A stretch of DNA of 64,000 nucleotides from assembly GCA_019096065.1 (NCBI GenBank), contig JAGUCH010000001.1, positions 12,152,001-12,216,000 on the forward strand, written 5' to 3'. The number at the start of each line of letters is the position of its first letter. Positions within the stretch are counted from its first letter, which is position 1. The translations under genes and the position numbers were made by a program. Shown piece by piece: positions 1 through 13,100 of the stretch. Below the pieces are notes generated by a model. It searched no databases, had not been told where the DNA came from, and saw nothing but the letters and a program-made list of their open reading frames with translations. The stretch comes from Paracyclopina nana (Eukaryota > Arthropoda > Copepoda > Cyclopoida > Cyclopettidae).

Positions 1-3000
1 GAACCTCTTTGAAATTACAACATAAGAACTTGCAACATTTCCTACTCCACTCTAGTTTGACAAGCATGAAAACGAGCTAAAATCAGCTGGAAAGTTATTT
101 AGCAAGCGCTTTTTGGCGTCATGCAATTCAAGCTGGCAACAGAGAGTGGCCAATTGCCAAGCAGCTCATGGGAAAGGAAAATCATTTCCCCAAGAAGAGG
201 AGTAGGAGAGCTGCTGGGTGACCTAGGCGTGAGAGAAAATCTCCTTCGAATTTTCTGCGAGGAGTAGAAAGCTGTTTAAATGCTCTGCCACTAAGAGGAA
301 TCGGCTTAGTGGGAGACATTCTTCTTCGTTGTCATCACAATTTTGACGCAATAATTTCCCATTGCCCCCCAACGTCGTAGGTTTAATATTGGCCCAGGCT
401 CTGACAAGGAGACAGCCGCGCTCTCTCTCCCCTCCAAGATTGGCGCCCAGATTCACTCGCAGTGCGCAGTCGTTGATCAAAAGCCTGTTTCGGGTCGAGA
501 TAAGAAAACTGCGGTCGCACATCTGTCTTCGTTAGAATAATTGTCGTCACAAGGGCGGGCTCGAGGAGAGTTTCATTTGGCTAGGCTCTCTCTCATCTTG
601 AGACCTTATTAGCCGAAACTTCTTCTTCTTCGTCCTCCTCATCGTCGTGAGGAGAAGGGTTAAGAGGTCCAATTATTGCGGTATGGTGGAACTCAGCCGT
701 GGATGTGAAGACGGATTGATTGAGAAAGTTGGCCTGGCAAATGAGGCTTGCAGCTAATGTCAGTCTTGTTTGCAAACTCTAAATACTACTCCACCATATT
801 TGATGAGGCCGCCACCACCACCAACCATTCTGTGCATTTTTTTTTCGGCTGCCGTGACACAAAAGTTTGCTAGTCAAATTTCCACAACTCTGGTTGTAAA
901 TGGCGAGCCTTGAATAATCGGGCCCATAACAACTGTGCATATACACACATACACATAGTATATAGCCTCAGCACGTGCGTTCGTAGCACCAGAAGTAGTT
1001 GCAGTGGCTACTACAATCAAGACTGAAATTAAGGCTTCTAGAATTACAGCATTTGCATGACACGAATGCATTTCATTTTGCATTGCTACAAAGACTGAGT
1101 AGTGGCAGAACTGAGTTGTTGCCGTGGAGGAGGTCTACGTCAATTCCAGACAAATGAAGCCATTCCAGTAAGTAGCGGAAACTACTTTGTAACTATAAGC
1201 AAGGAAAGCTCCACACGAGCTACTATATACATATTTCTATTAATGTGCACCCCTCCAGACTCGGAGTGGGAGGAGGAAAACAGGTTAATTCCAGCATGGG
1301 TGTGTGTAGCGTGAGCTTTCGTGATTACCAAGAAGAAGAGCAAAAGCAAGCAAAAGGGGGGACGCGACCTTGGAAGGGGAAATTAGTCTCCAAGCTCTTT
1401 TTTTTAAGTTTGTTATAAGAAAACTTTGCCTAGGGCTGCTGCCAGCTCAAGCTAACTAAAGCTACGATAGCAGCAGCACCTGCCTGCTTTCTAGCAGCAT
1501 TCGACTATAAAGTTGAGCAAACACAAAAGGCAAAGCTGTAAAGAACGATTTTCATGCGAAAAGTTTGATATGCTGCTAGCTGCTTCCTCTCCCGCTACTT
1601 GTGAGAATTTATGGCTTTTAAAATGTTCCTCTGAAACAGCTTTGGCAACTGGCATAATATAATAAGAATATGGCACATTTCACTTTAACGCGCGTCTTTC
1701 ATATGAAGACATAACCGACATGCAGAGTACAGCAGAGAGTGACTACCATGCAGAGCAAAGTTGTGTATGGACTGCAGTAAAAAGCACCTGATGTAGTGCG
1801 GGGAAAGGCTGACCCCACAGCTAGATACAGCTTTAGGTTCCTTAATTATGCAGGCTATAACATGCGCGGGTTAGAGGCTCTAAAGTTTGTGAGCACTGTA
1901 GATCGTCCTCACGTTGGTTTTTTTGAGCACCACAAGCCTCCGCGGCGGCCCTTTAAGATCACTACGACTACATAAATGTTGGAGGTTCTGAGGCTGCGGT
2001 GGCTTTCCCCCACTGAAAACCCATTTTAAAAGTGCTCAGCATCAGTGGTGGAGGAGGCTGAACTTTGCTACTTCCAAGATGAAACAAAGATGATGCAAAA
2101 AAGCTTCCACACCAGCTAATGTGGAGCTCGGGACATAATGGCAGCTTTCTTTTCTCTCGGATGCTGAAACGAGTCTGGTTCACACAAGGCACGCGGCGGC
2201 ACAACACACATCTATATAGGGCAGCACTATTTTTGGCGGCTCTAATGAGATTCTGAGCTTTGTCACAACATGAATGTGCATGATGATCGCATGCTCTCCT
2301 GCTCGCTACCATTTATGCAGTTAGCTATGGCAGTAGTATTTAAGGGAAGCAGGAAGTGGGGCCAAAGAGTTGTGGCTAAAGTTTTGTCTCGAGAGAGATT
2401 TTGGGCATTGGTGGCCTCCTCCTCCTCAGCCGCATATGTATTTATGTACTAAAAATAAGAGAATTATGTCGCCTTTGGGAGCCACAATTTTTCAGCAATA
2501 TAACTTGTGCGCGTATAAGTTGTTATGGCCCTAAACAAAGCTCAGCAGCGAAAGGGGAAGTGAATTGGTTCTTCGAGGCCATAAACCTTTCAAGATAACG
2601 CTACTGCTGCTGGCGGAGCCAAAAGTGAGGATCCTTTGGTACATCTCCATAAATTAACAACCGTATTCATGCGCTTTGGCCTCATTTTCTTGATCGTCGT
2701 CGTTGGAAAAGGCAACATGTGTCTCAATCTTTGTGTCAACGTGTCCTCGCGGCAGCAGCTAGCCTGCTTAAGGCCACTTTTTATTGGCTTCCATAAAAGC
2801 TAGTATGGTGCATGGTGGTGGCCATGTTTCCATTTTTTGCGCCTCAGCCTTTCGAAACACAATCCCTTCAAGCTTCTATGGAAGGGTCTTGTCGATCGTC
2901 ACTCTTCATTGCGCAATAACCATAACACACACATGGGGAAGTAAAAAGCTGCTGCTCCTACCTTCCACTGCTGCTCCTAGCTACTACACATTCCAATTTA

Positions 3001-3116
3001 AAGACCAAGACAGTAGTCCCATACAGAGACGCTGGCCTTTTTTCCTCTTCTTTCTACAGAAGAAAATCCGCCTCTAGTGCTGCTGCTGCTGCTGCTGCTG
3101 ATGTAATGGGTGCCAT
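1..3116. other. Gene-poor AT-rich intergenic DNA
   Basis: I see no supported gene here. The longest open frames are about 60-115 codons, have no recognisable domain and overlap on both strands, as expected by chance. The stretch ends in a (CTG)n microsatellite just before a foldback element. A short match to the miR-124 core near 2186 was examined and rejected. Confidence 0.6.
3078..3102. repeat. (CTG)n microsatellite
   Basis: An uninterrupted run of about eight CTG units lies directly upstream of the left arm of the foldback element. It is a simple trinucleotide repeat with no coding frame around it. Confidence 0.9.
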
Positions 3117-4146
3117 CATTTTGTCCGAAAATTTGCGGTATAGATGTACTTTAATCGAAAAGATTTGCCTAGTTGTTTTTAGTCCGACTCATTTTTGGTG
3201 ACAGGTAGCATACTTTCTCCGGCCAAATCTATCTAGTTGTACTATCTTCGAAAAATCTAGTTGTACTTTCTTCGAAAATATTTGCCTAGATGTATTTGCT
3301 CCGAAAACATTTCCTGTAGCACACAGCTTTGGTCTGCACATAAGAAGGACCTGATCAACCTGGCCTATCAACTCTCAACTCTCACCTAATTTTGGTTTCT
3401 CAATTTTTCCAAACACCCATCATAAAATCAAAAGGGCTAACTTTTTTTATTTCATAAGCAAATCGCTATAATGGTCAGGAAAGGAGATATGGAGTGCCAA
3501 ACTTTACATTAAATTGTTACAAATGTTCCGCTACTTAAAAATGGTCCCTCTGTATCTCTTTTTCAGGTAATCCTAGCAACTTGCTTATGAATTTTAAAAA
3601 GTTAGATCTTACAATTTTGTTGGGGGTTATAGAAATGCATGAAAGTAATAAAACAAAGTGATACTGAGCTAGAAGTTTTTCAAAAGTTTATGTTATGGGA
3701 AGCCATTGCATAGGCCAGGATTTTAAAATTAACGCCATGCAAGTCCCCGTGAAATAAGCTTTTAGAATATGTATGGCTTTTGGAGGTTGAGAGAGTTTGG
3801 GTGAAGAAATCTACCAAGTCAATAAGACAGGATAAGGACAGGATATGATTTGTTGGCAAAAGTTATTTTTGATAAAGTTCTTGAAATAGATTTAACCCCA
3901 TAAAAGGCATATATGGTAAACTCAATTCGGAGATAATACAACTAGAAGGGTTCGGACATTTTACTACTGTACAAATTATTTCGGAGGGAGTACAACTAGG
4001 CAAAACATTTCGGAGATAGTACAACTAGGCGAGTTCGAACATTTTACAACTATGCATAATTGGTCGGATATAGTGATACTCAACTTTTCGGAGATAAAAC
4101 TACTTAACTTTTCGGAGATTTTACAACTAGATTTTCGGACAAAAAA
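3117..4146. mobile_element. Foldback-type element with long repetitive terminal inverted repeats
   Basis: The left end has TTTTGTCCGAAAAT at 3119-3132, and the right end has its reverse complement at 4131-4144. Each arm is built from imperfect copies of a ~20-bp unit, TTCGGAGATAGTACAACTAG. On the right it is seen near 3926, 3980, 4009 and 4111. On the left it occurs in the opposite orientation between about 3142 and 3310. Deeper inside, 3439-3493 and 3551-3603 form a second inverted pair around CATAAGCAA/TTGCTTATG, so most of the element can fold on itself. There is no open frame of transposase length, so it is non-autonomous. I could not fix a target duplication, so the ends are accurate to a few bases and the superfamily is not assigned. 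Confidence 0.72.
3439..3603. repeat. Central imperfect inverted repeat of the foldback element
   Basis: The segment 3439-3493 (beginning AACTTTTTTTATTTCATAAG) is mirrored at 3551-3603 (ending CTTGCTTATGAATTTTAAAA followed by AGTT), with about 55 bp between them. Matching includes the CATAAGCAA core and a weaker GGAAAGGAGATA-type stretch. It marks the inner fold of the element at 3117-4146. Confidence 0.6.
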
Positions 4147-7100
4147 TGTTTCCCCGATGTAATCTACTGCTGCCACAACCACCAACTTTTGGCCTCTTTT
4201 TCCAAGACCAGCTTCCCTAATCTGCATTTGGTGAAGAAAAAGACCCACCAGCTGACAATAAAGAGAGGCATTCAAACGGCTAGAAAGCCCCACTTCTGAA
4301 TGCTATGTACGAACGCCATCTGAACTCAAAAGATATGCTTGTTTCCAAAATGCCAGTCAAAGTAAGCTGATTTGAGCATAAAAGAAGAAATTCCTCCGAG
4401 CATTATTATTATGCCAGCTCTCCTATTGAAGAGGCGCTCAAAGCAACCTTAAAACGCATATTTGCTGCGCGCAATGGCGGCCATTTAAATCCTCTTCATT
4501 TACATACGAGTTAATTACACCACCACAGCACTGCCACTACTACACCGATGGTGCTTCACAGATCAATAAAAATTGTAGATGTACTGCACCCACATAACCA
4601 TTAGAGCATGGTATAGAAGAAAATGTAGATTTCGCCGAGGACAATTCCTCTTCTTGTCAAAATGCCTTGAACCATATCCAACCATGACAATATATTCGAA
4701 GCTTCTTCACTAAAAGTCAGCAACTGTTGCTGCAACTGCTGATTTATGAGAAGGAATTCTGGAGCAACATTCTTTTCATTTCGAAAAGATTTTCCTGTCG
4801 AAAAGTGAAGCATACACATCTGCACACATAACTTTGAACAACCCAAATGTGATGATGATGATGACGATGTCGAAAATGGACTGACCTTCTTTACGAGATC
4901 TCTGCATTGCATTGTAGACCTCGTTTTCTCTCATTTTTGTGTGTTATGCACTACTTTTCCACCTGTCAATGGGCGTTGCACTACACACATATTGTGAGAT
5001 AAGCCTTGATAGCTAAACAAGACAGAGCACTTCTACAAGTTATGCAAAGAGAAAAAAAGAATTCCCAACAATAACTTACTACAGGGGTCGAATGCCAGCT
5101 TATAGTACCTTCATTGAAGTAGTATACGCGTATTGTATATTTATAGTGCAGGTTTTATGCGAAAAATGTGCGAGCTTTTTTCTTATCTGGGAGCTATTAA
5201 AGTAGCAGGCAGGTGCCTAGCCTGCAATCAAACCAATTGTTTCCAAACGGGTGACCATGACCCTGGGTAGGGCCAGATTTTTTGCAGCTCACCTACCAGC
5301 TGCCATATTTCTTTGTTAAAAGCACACACAAAGCTTCAAGACACTTCGAGATAATGAGGACAAAAAAGCTGTTGACACTACGAGTGTAACTCGATCTGGC
5401 TAGCAGAGGCTTGTCAATGAAAATTGGAGCATTTGTCACTTGTGCATTTTAACTCCTTGCGAGATTGCAGCTAAATAGCGAGACCGACCTCGATGGCGCC
5501 AGCTAGATGAAATTAATGCACTACTCCACTTGGCAAACCAGGATATTATCAGGGACAAGTTTCACCAGCAGCAGTCAGTCCTCCCCCTTCCTTTCTCTGC
5601 AGCAGTAGTATTTGTAATCAATACTCGTAGACACTTAGACACATCATCTGAATTTTTCAGCTTTCTTCTCCAGCTCTGCTGTTAGAAAGCATTTCTGAAA
5701 TAAATTGGATTTTTCCAACTCTCATGATCCATCAATATTTTAGCTGGCTCGCCAAACTTGGATTTGCAAGGATGGCAAATAAAAAAAACAGCTAGAAATG
5801 CTTCTTTTTTTCCTTCAAAACAAGCTCTAATCAATAATGTACAGAGTATTGCGAGAGAAAGCTTGTGTAATCATATGCACCTTCAAGGTAATTCTCTCGG
5901 GATGTTGAGTTTTAAGAGATTCGCATCTTGAGCGTAAGCATCGTGATTATCAAAATGGCTGAAATGTCGGGATCACGACTTCATCTCATGAAGTAGAAGA
6001 TGCTTTCTCGATGTCTCTGTATTGGACCGAAAAGAAGAAGAGGAGAGCTGAGCTTTCTAATCTCATCATGACGTGACGACTGCAACAGCCAAAGCTATAA
6101 TAGCAAGGACAATCGGACAAGAAAATATACGACGATGAAAGAAAGAAAGGGGGAAGAATGCAACTAGAGGGCAATGACATTTTTCCAGGAATCACTTGCG
6201 TGTGCCCTCAACGAGATTTTAGAGCTGTGTATAAGCACTATTCTGGGAACGCTACGAAATTGCTAATAGTGTCACTTTGTAGGCACGGCAATAGCAGTTG
6301 CGGGGGCCTCGTGATGAAACAGTGTTTATATAAGAGCAACGAGCTGCATGAGTGGCAAACACCCAAAAAAAAGAAGAAAAGCAAACCCTTAGAATATTTT
6401 TATAGAGCAAAGATTTTTGACACGAATTCACAGCTGACAGCTTGACGCAACTTCTAGGCCTGAATCTGCGCGTCGGTCAATCCTGTCAACGTAATGTGAG
6501 CGCGCGCGCGCATTCCTGCGGGCTAGTCTCAGCGCGGTGGTCAACAACACGGCGACAGAATGACTACGGCGACCTTTTCTTAACAGTTTTCCCTTAAGAA
6601 ACTTTATTTTTCATTTTTGATCGAATTAGGGTTGTCAAATGCAATGTAATGTCGCAATTGCCCTCCTTTTAAAACGCCGAAATGCATCGAGCTTTTTTTT
6701 TATTATTTATCGATCTTTGATAATGACCAAATGACTTTACTGGAGCCTAAATTGGACTGACAGGAAATTGAATACTAACATGATGATATACTACTTTATA
6801 GGTTCACTATGTACGCATATATACACGTACATACACACAAGTAGTGCAAAGTTGTTGCGTGCTCCATACACATCAAGCTAATTTGTACCGCAGTGGAGCA
6901 TTAGACAGCCACTACACTACAACTACTACAGCTGCTCTCTCGCTACACTAGCTAGCAGCTTTTTCACAAGCTGCAACCGAAGGTTAAAGCCAAGAAATGT
7001 GGCGGATAAGTTAAGTAGGCAAAAGAAGCAGCAGATTCGTTTGATAAATTTCCCGTCGGATTTTTATGGCTCGAGAATCCCAGCCTACATTTGTCCTAAT

Positions 7101-10100
7101 TTATGGGCAAACGTCTGCGCTATCAATATACGCTAGTACAGCAGCAGCAGTACGAGTCACTATATGAAAATCGTTCCATGTCCAAGCCATCATTCGTCAT
7201 GTTTTTTGACTTCCCCTTTTTTACGAAACTTGCTAGCAGAAGAAGCATATCCGTAGCTGAGGAAGGAGGAGGAGAAGGAAAAGTAATGACAAACGGCTCT
7301 CTCGCATGAATGTGGATTAGTACCTGCATTTCGCAAAGCTATATAGCTAGCCGTCGTAATTTCAGGGAAATTGGAGTTTATGGCCTCTTGGCATATGGGC
7401 CCACGACGATGAGTCCTCGCACAACAAAAGGTGAATGACACTTTTCAGCCTAGTCAAACATACGAGAGAGGGTCTTGGCCAACAACGGCATACTACATAC
7501 AGAGCTGTGCGTTGTGCATTCGAGGTCCCACAGGATCGATTTTCTACCCAAGCTGATGTGTGTTATTATATAGCGTTAGTTTGGTATGTTATGTATTACG
7601 ATAGTGGTTATGCCGCACGACATATTAGAAAGCATGTCTAACAAAATCTGTCAAAAAACCGTGCAATGATGGCACACACATGCATACACAATCATCGATT
7701 TCTAGCAATAAACTTCAACAATAGGCGTGTGTTCGTTTGCTACATCTCACACAGCAGGATATTGCTGTATCAATTGCGGGAGTGCTGGTCATCACCAGCA
7801 TTCCCTACTAGTTATTTGTGCCCATTCTACCAGAATACAAGCTGCTTCTCATGTACTCACAGTAGCACAAATTCAGAAAAAAAACATTTGCCATTTGACT
7901 GGCGCGAGATTTATGGCCGGAAAGCAAGTTGCGACTTTCACTGCTGCCGCTATAGTGCAGCAAAGCCGTATAGTGCCTCTATACTACTGCTATTACTACA
8001 GTATTCACATATGTGAAAGCTGCAACTTTAAAACACGACGATGATGCCAAAAAGGTCTTTTGGTCTTCTTCGGAGCAAGATAGCAAACGCCAACGGCACT
8101 TGACATGTTTTCGCTTGTGTTTTGCACTATACTACTACCATTCTGCCTATACAACTGCAAATGAAGTGCATCTCTTACAGTGTAGATGACAACGACGTAC
8201 GCGCGATGTCTCTGGCTAAGTAGTGGCCATAAACAAATGCTGCTGCTTGTGTGTTTGAAGAGAGGGTAGGACTTTTGGCTCTGGCGCCAGAAATGAAGCA
8301 ATTACAACAAAAGAGAACCAGGTCATATGCTAATCTCAAGCTCATGATGATGATCCTGATAAGATGGAAATCTCTCACCACCATGACTTCAATTTGTCAA
8401 GGTGGAAGATTTGTGGTGACGGCTCAGTGACAAACATGGCCGCTCTTAATTGGGGCCCATGCCACCAGCTAACCGAGCCAGCTAATAAAGAAGTGAAATG
8501 CACTTTCAGCCTCATCATCAACAACACCACGTGGTCCTTGCCTACAAATTAAAACATTCATCCAACTCCTGACAACACGAGACCTAGCATTAATTTTCAC
8601 CATCATCATCGTGGCTGCTGTTGGATTCAAATTTCACTCGACGAGATCTTGGTAGCTTGATTGCGCAAGCTGGTATAATATTATTTCATGGATTGGGAAC
8701 AGCTCCTTTTTCTCTCCCCTATAGTTGTGACAGCTGACCTCGTTCATTGTAATGTCAGCTCTGTAGCACAGCCAACTCTGCAGAGGCAGAAGAAAATTTC
8801 ATGCCAACGAACTCAAAATGGGCTCAAAAGCATGACATGGAAAGAAGGATAGGCGCAAATTGCTGGTCAATGTGAGCTAACTTCTAAAAGAAAACTCTTA
8901 ATGGACAGCATCAGGACAAGCCTGTTATTCCAGCAAACTATCCTAAATTTGCGAAACGAATTTCATCATGTTTCCTTACTAGTTTGTAGCCAAACTCTAG
9001 CATATTTTTGCAGACCTGCCAGTACTACATACTACCCAGTGCGGCCCTTCGTACACTACTATGGAAAGTTGGCAGAAAGTTTTGCTCCATGGCTTATCTC
9101 GGCTGCATCATCATCCCCAAGTGAGTATCGCATTCAGGTACGGTGCATTATTTTTGTGGCTGTCACATTCAATTCTTAACCGATTTCCTCCTGCATAGCA
9201 GCTTGTACGAAAAGGAATTTCTGGGCTCATCATGACATCTGTGATGAGCCAGCATCATCATCATCATTTGTGATGATCACGTTCAAGCATTAGTATGCTA
9301 TATTTTCAACTCGCAGGCAAAGATTTGAATCTGTCTAATTTTTCAGTGGAATCGTGGGTGGGCTGCCAAGAGGCCTTCTGCAAAATTCCCTGCAATTACC
9401 GGTCATTTGTGGCTTTGGAAAAGTAAAAACAGATAAACTAGCTACTAGAACAAGCTAGCTCTCAACAACAAAAGCAATTTAAAATTAAACTCGCAAAGTT
9501 GGCAGAAACTCGATATCAACAGTGGCATGCAGCACAAGCCTCTCAAATGAACTTTATTCAAAAATTGATGCAGCCCCTTTTAAACTCGAGAAAAGCGTCA
9601 CGGTGATGGGGGATGGTGGGGGGAGGTGCAACCAAATGTCGTCTTTGTAGAAAATCACAGAAGACCCTAGAGCTAGGAGTAGCTAGTTGTACATACACAC
9701 ACTAAAGCTAACGTGACACGTCGGCTCGAATCGTGAATGCATGGTCGGGTCTGAGAGCACAGCAAGAAAAAACTGCGCAAAAAACGCCTTACAGCTCGCG
9801 CTCCTAAACTGGTGCGGCTAAAGGTGTTGCAAAAAACGGCCACTACCAACAGTGCTTTTTAGTATGTACATAGGCCATGGGAGAAGACTTTGGCATTAGC
9901 AGAGCAGTCTTCCAAGACGAATAGATTCAACCAAGTTTGCCATCAGCACTCTTGCACACAGTTCAGCGGTTCCTAGAGGCCCCGCCAAGATTACTTTTCC
10001 CCCCTACCTAAACTGAAAGTATTCTGATTCCAATAAAGCTCATTTTCAAAGAGGAGGAGTATTGGCGATAAGCTCATTCTCGTATTCATAGAAAAGTTTA

Positions 10101-13100
10101 GTTGAGAGCCCTTTAACGAGTCCTCCTCCACGCCGCGGGTTTGTTTACCTTAAATGCCACTTGGTGGTCCTGGTGAATTGAACTCGTGCTAATAATAACT
10201 TTGTTGGCAGAAGCGCCGTCTAGGTGAAGCTATCAAATTAAGTTACTGCATGAAAGAGTTAGGGATGGAGCAAATATTTTGAAAAAAGATGTGAAAAGCG
10301 CTAATCCCAGCTGCCTTGAATTGTCAATTGACATCAGAGGCAGGAGAAGGAGGAGAAAAAACGAAGCTGATTTGCATGACAATCGATGCTAATGCAGTAG
10401 TCTAGTAAAACGTGCAGAAGCCAGCGCGCGCGTTCCAATATCATTCACAATTTGAGCTGTCAAAAAGGATCTGGTTGCTGTAGTCCTCCGTATAGTAGTC
10501 ATCTCATTAACATTCATTGAGCTTCGGACATTTCTGTCCAGCATGGCAGCATCCGAAGGGGCAATCACTGTAATGTACTACTAGATCTTCTTGGCATCGT
10601 CTTGGGAAATGTTCAATGCTGCCAGAAGAGGAGGAGGAGGAGGATCTCAAATCAAAGTGGTGACCACCATTTCTCAGATTGTGTTTGCCATTCATTGATC
10701 GAGATTATCGCCACCAAGTTTTTTGCTAGCAGCTCCCGCGCGCGCGTGAGGATCATCATCATATCTTGGAACGAACCAAGAAAACCATTAGAACTGGTAT
10801 AGTAGGAGAAAGCCAAAGAATAGTGCTGACTTTGCAGCTCAGAACCGATGCTAAATGGGCCGTGTGAAAGAAAGGTAGAAGAAGAAGTTGCTGCTGCACT
10901 TTCCATCCAGAAAAACGACCAAGACGACTGCTACAAACTTTCTTCTATACCAGATAATTGAAACTACGACGAGCAGGAGGAGCAGTAGGACACACGATGA
11001 TATTACGGAAACTCAACGAACTGGAAGTCGTCGACAATGCATCGGGATTACGCTTAATAGTGATAGGATATCTTTAATATAAAGAAGTGACGACATTTGG
11101 AAAGCCAGCTAACGGCAGCCCCCTTCAGGCAAAAACGAGGGGATCGTGTTTCATTGTCATCGCGAATGTTGGACAATCTCAGTGCGCGAGCCTAATTTAA
11201 TCATCGGAAAAGAGATTGGAATATAAATTACCTTTTCCTTGCCACATAATGGAGGAGAAACTGAAATTAGATCAGTTTTTGCTCATGCAAGAAAAGCTTT
11301 CCTAGCTCCCTGGGGCGAGCCAGTGTGGGCGAGAAGTAGCCTTCGACGAAAAAAATGGAAATTAGGCGGAATAAAAGAAGGGGGCGGAATAAGAGGTGTC
11401 GGCTAAAAAATTCATCTTCAGTCGCATCTGTCAGACTGATTGCGTTCCTCTGGTGAGACGACACTAACTACGAGGGTCCAAACTTGAACCACCAAGCCAG
11501 CAAGGATTGGTATTGGGCTAGATGCTGAGATAGTGCTGAACTGGTCGAATGGGAACCAGGAGATCAAGTCGAACAAATCTTGCCAATAATCTCAAAAGAA
11601 TGGCGAGCCAAACTGTTTTTATACGGTATGATGCTGATGATAGCCACTTGAGTATATATTCCAGAGAAAGTTCTCTGATGGCACAACCACGAAACTGTCA
11701 AGAATGAGAGATTGACCGATCCATCGTAGCAACGCAAGCTCTGGGGATCAATTGGAGAGGAAGACTTATCTTTTCTTCTGTGTGTGTGTGTGCCATGCAG
11801 TTCTAGGTACAAATAATGGTTTTGATAGAAGAACCACCACACCACCGCCAATGAAAGAAGACGCATGAATGCAAGTCATAGTTGTTCCTTCCTAGAGTTG
11901 CCACTACTACTTCTTCTTCTTCTTCGATGCGAGCGCTGTTGTAGGATAATCTCAAGAAGGAGAAAGCTACTTCATGCTTCTACCAGCTACAACTAGCCCA
12001 ATAAATTGGGGGGAAATGAAAAGCACATAACTGGAAATGGTCATTGCAGCAGCATATAGCAGAAGAAGTAGCAGCCACTAGCGTGGGAGAGAGCTTATCT
12101 CCCGAGATAAACGGTTCCCATGGGAGTTCGATTTCTACTAAGGGTCGCATTTGGGTCCGCGCTGCACACGCCCTTCTGATGAGTAGGGATAGAAAAAGTG
12201 TCGTTAGCGTTCTCAATTTAATGCACTTAATCTGATTTACGGACAGGTGATTAAGCGTGCGGAGCTTGTTAGAAAGCTGTTTGATCTACGGAAGGCTTCC
12301 TCCCTTCAAAAGAGAAATACTATGTGCCAGTACTGCTATCTATAGCATTGCAAAATTACACACGCATGGTGCCGCTCCACTGCATAAAGGCCTTGATTGA
12401 ATTAGTTGCAACTGGGGAAAACTGGTATTTGATTTAGGGCCAAGATACCACAAGAATACGTAACTATGACTCATCGAAGGCTGGCTAGCTGCACAGAGGA
12501 GGTGAAAGCACTGTAATTGGGAAGGTTGCAGCACCAACTGAGGGGCTAGGGAGGCGAAATCCCCAGATTCTGCAAATAAAAGTGACGCATGCGGCTAAGC
12601 TAGAAAGCACGACATGACGCATCATAATCGAATTAAGTCACTACCAAGCAGAGATCGAATTACACAAAAATCCTGTTTACTTGTCAGTCACAGATTTTTC
12701 CTCCCTGCGCTCTTTGTTTACCACAGCACCAAAATTGGAAAATCTCGTTCCACCCCCCGCAAAAAAGCTACCATTTTTCATCTGGGAATCACATTTTTTA
12801 GATCTCTTTGATCAACAACAGCTTTTTGCGTCTAATTGTAAATCATCTCCCCTTATGTTTAGAAATTGCCACTTCCAGATATTCTCATTTTTTGCCTTTG
12901 AACAAACAAACTTGAGCGTATCATCGTGGGAAAAAAGATTTTAATCAAGTTAAAAAATTCCCTACAGTATAAGGTTTCATAATTGAATCGAACATGACCC
13001 CATTCCACCTACTATGCAGAAGTAGGAACAAAAAATATGTTTACATCATAATACTACTATTATACTAGTAGTAGTCACACAATTGCCAGAGTATTTTTAA

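Noticed and set aside
2180..2200. AAGGCACGCGG match to the core of miR-124
   Set aside because: Only about 11 bases agree, the remainder of the mature sequence diverges, and no complementary star arm or hairpin is visible nearby.
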